The position numbers and the translations under genes were made by a program. The notes beneath the pieces are model-generated. The model saw nothing but the letters and a program-made list of their open reading frames with translations, had not been told where the DNA came from and searched no databases. Of a stretch of DNA of 64,000 bases, positions 62,024 through 64,000 are shown piece after piece (the stretch's first letter is position 1; every line of letters starts with the position of its first letter). Source of the DNA: Lunularia cruciata. Its lineage: Eukaryota; Streptophyta; Marchantiopsida; Lunulariales; Lunulariaceae. The stretch is taken from assembly GCA_948567375.1 (NCBI GenBank), contig OX419756.1, positions 16,745,001-16,809,000 of the forward strand, written 5' to 3'.

Positions 62024-64000
62024 CCTCGGGCCTTCTACTACACCCCGGCCAGAAAGATCCCAACACTGCTTTTATTTGCTACCAGCCAAAGAGTAGAAGA
62101 AACACGCACTTCCTCAACGCCAACCTTTCTCACGAAGCCAGAGCAAGATGGTGCGCGGAGATTCCAGTGCTGACCATATTGGACCTGAGAGGAGTCACAG
62201 ACAGACCGCCATGTTCACCACATTGCGGTCTCGGACTCAGAACCAACGATAGCCGCTGCGGCGCTCTCTCATTCAGGAAAATTTCAGAATCACCCACACC
62301 ACGCAGGGGTGCATATCCAATTTGCAAGACAACAGGTTCTACGACCTCCCCGCAGCCTATTTGGCTTTCAATTCCGTTACGATGATCACACCTTCAGTGT
62401 GCTATGCAATACACTCCTGTTCAGCCGGGCCAGTACGAAGGCCAGACGAGGGACTGACTTGACTAGTACACAGAGTGTCTTGAGTTTGAAGGTACAAAAC
62501 CCGAGCTCTCTATGTGGTCAAGTCACAATCATTAAATCGTTCACTTAGCGGATACAAAAAAAGATGCACAACCCAATCCCACCCCGGCCGCAGGCCAACT
62601 AGCACCCTCCTCTCTCTTGAACTCTTTCGAACTCCTCACCGACACTCCTCAAGGCATCCCCTGGTGAAGGACTTCCCCTCACCTCTGCCTAGAGACAGCT
62701 TCCGTCTCCTCACTCACGCACTGGCATTCTACCCAAAGCCACGATTCAGCAATCCAATCGTCACTGGGAGTCAGAGGTAGCTAGCAACTCCGCAACCAAT
62801 TCAGAAATTTATGATCCCATGTTTGCTATATATATTCCACAACGGATCCCCTCCCCTTCCCTCCTTCCTTCCGCTTGCAGCACGACCAAAACCTCCGGTT
62901 TCAAATTCTCCTCCTCCTCCGCTGGACTTTTTATGACGGCACCCACCTCAAAACTGCGTACGCGCCATTAATGCAGTGACGAGGGGTGCTGCGACTTCCC
63001 TTGACGAGTGTAGACAGACAGTCTCTCGTCTCTCTTTCTCTCGTTTCTCTCACAACCGGAGGCAGAAGTAGTGCTCTTTCTGCCGAAGGGTACCGATGGT
63101 ATGAATGCCTCCTGTCCCGCTAATTAAGGAGAGTCGGTGGCGGTCCACATTTAAATCTCGCGCTAATGAAGATCCTAAACATGATTAATTCCCCCATTAA
63201 ACTCTAACCTGGTGATTTATGCTCTGTGCAGGTCTGGCTACTGGCGCTCCTACTCCATAGCTAGAACTACCGTAGTGTTACTATCACTATCCTCCTCCTC
63301 CTCTTCCTCCTCGTCGTTGTTAGTTCAGTGGTGGTACTACTACTACTACTACTGCTGTCAGTGAGAGGTCTTGTAACCTTGTCACCTCATGCAATTCTCA
63401 TTTTCTTTATCCGACTTAAAGGAGTACAAATCAATCGAATCAGTTCATGCGATTGAAGTGATCTCAGGATCTCTGTGTGTACTACAGTACCTCTCTCTCG
63501 TCCACTTGAAGGTAGTTATTATGACCTAAAGCTTACTACCAGATGTAAAACTATTTTAAACTCGTTTACTTTGTGTTTGTTGAACGTACGTACGGTGGTG
63601 GAGATCCATGACCACAAAGTATTCCCTTCAGTTCTCATTTTGATTTCCTCACAAACACACTGCGATCCCTCTTGTTCCGCAGTAGAGGAGACCTGTGGTA
63701 CACAGAGTCTTCCCTTCCCATGCGGAATATTCTCTATGTATGAAGAAGATCTGTATGTAAGAGAACTGATCTCATGAAGACACCCACTACTGCTGAGGGG
63801 AGGATAGAATAAATCTTCTGATGGTGTGTACCTACATAGTTTGCTGCAAAACTATTGCCTGGGCACTTAGTCCCAACTTTGAAGATTACCCTTGGGGATT
63901 ACACACTAAAAACTGAGCGCTGGTGGAGATAACTGAGACGAATCTTGCGGACCGAAGAGCTCCAGAGACAGCACAGATTTGGTTCGCTTTCAGAAGTATA
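62024..64000. other. Upstream flank and unassigned DNA with C/T-rich tracts
   Basis: 62,600-63,060 is C/T-rich on the plus strand (for example TCTCTCGTCTCTCTTTCTCT), like a plant 5' UTR or promoter reading rightward. A (CTC)n-like tract at about 63,292-63,320 and a (CTA)n tract at about 63,336-63,355 follow. A 100-codon frame (63,475-63,777, +) has no recognised domain. Confidence 0.4.

Overview
This is nuclear DNA of a land plant, most likely a moss or another early-diverging, short-intron lineage. That placement is an inference. It rests on genes with many small GT-AG introns, a GPI-tailed A1-type aspartyl protease of the plant A36/A39 type, a plant-type KDO-8-phosphate synthase, and Ty3/gypsy, chromodomain and non-LTR retroelement remnants. 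No bacterial operon, plasmid, phage or CRISPR feature is present.

Layout. Positions 1-18,050 are a graveyard of nested, heavily mutated retroelements, almost all read on the minus strand. The main element runs from about 14,930 down to about 6,200. Its order in its own sense is gag, a DNA cytosine-C5 methyltransferase-like domain, reverse transcriptase, RNase H, integrase and a C-terminal PHD-type zinc finger. A sibling copy of its gag and leader lies at 1-2,330 and carries a solo LTR with a perfect 5-bp target duplication. Positions 18,050-22,000 hold short tandem repeats and retroelement tails. The first intact gene is a 10-exon aspartyl protease (22,907-27,762, +). Positions 28,000-38,700 are mostly non-LTR and chromovirus remnants and unexplained DNA. 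The second intact gene is a 13-exon kdsA (39,330-44,013, +). The third is a two-exon gene for a small conserved plant protein with a C-terminal C2HC motif (48,445-49,137, +). Positions 49,140-61,100 contain non-LTR copies and a group of perfect hairpins. A 299-codon reading frame (61,124-62,023, -) is a probable but unrecognised gene.

The three recognisable genes have no evident functional link. kdsA supplies KDO for the cell-wall pectin rhamnogalacturonan II, the protease is probably a cell-surface enzyme, and the third has no known role. The most interesting signal is the retroelement that carried both a DNA-methyltransferase-like module and a PHD-finger-like module. It is now broken by stops, frameshifts and an LTR insertion. 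Second is a set of perfect short-loop hairpins, one of which can be seen, against a related repeat copy, to have arisen by inverted local copying.
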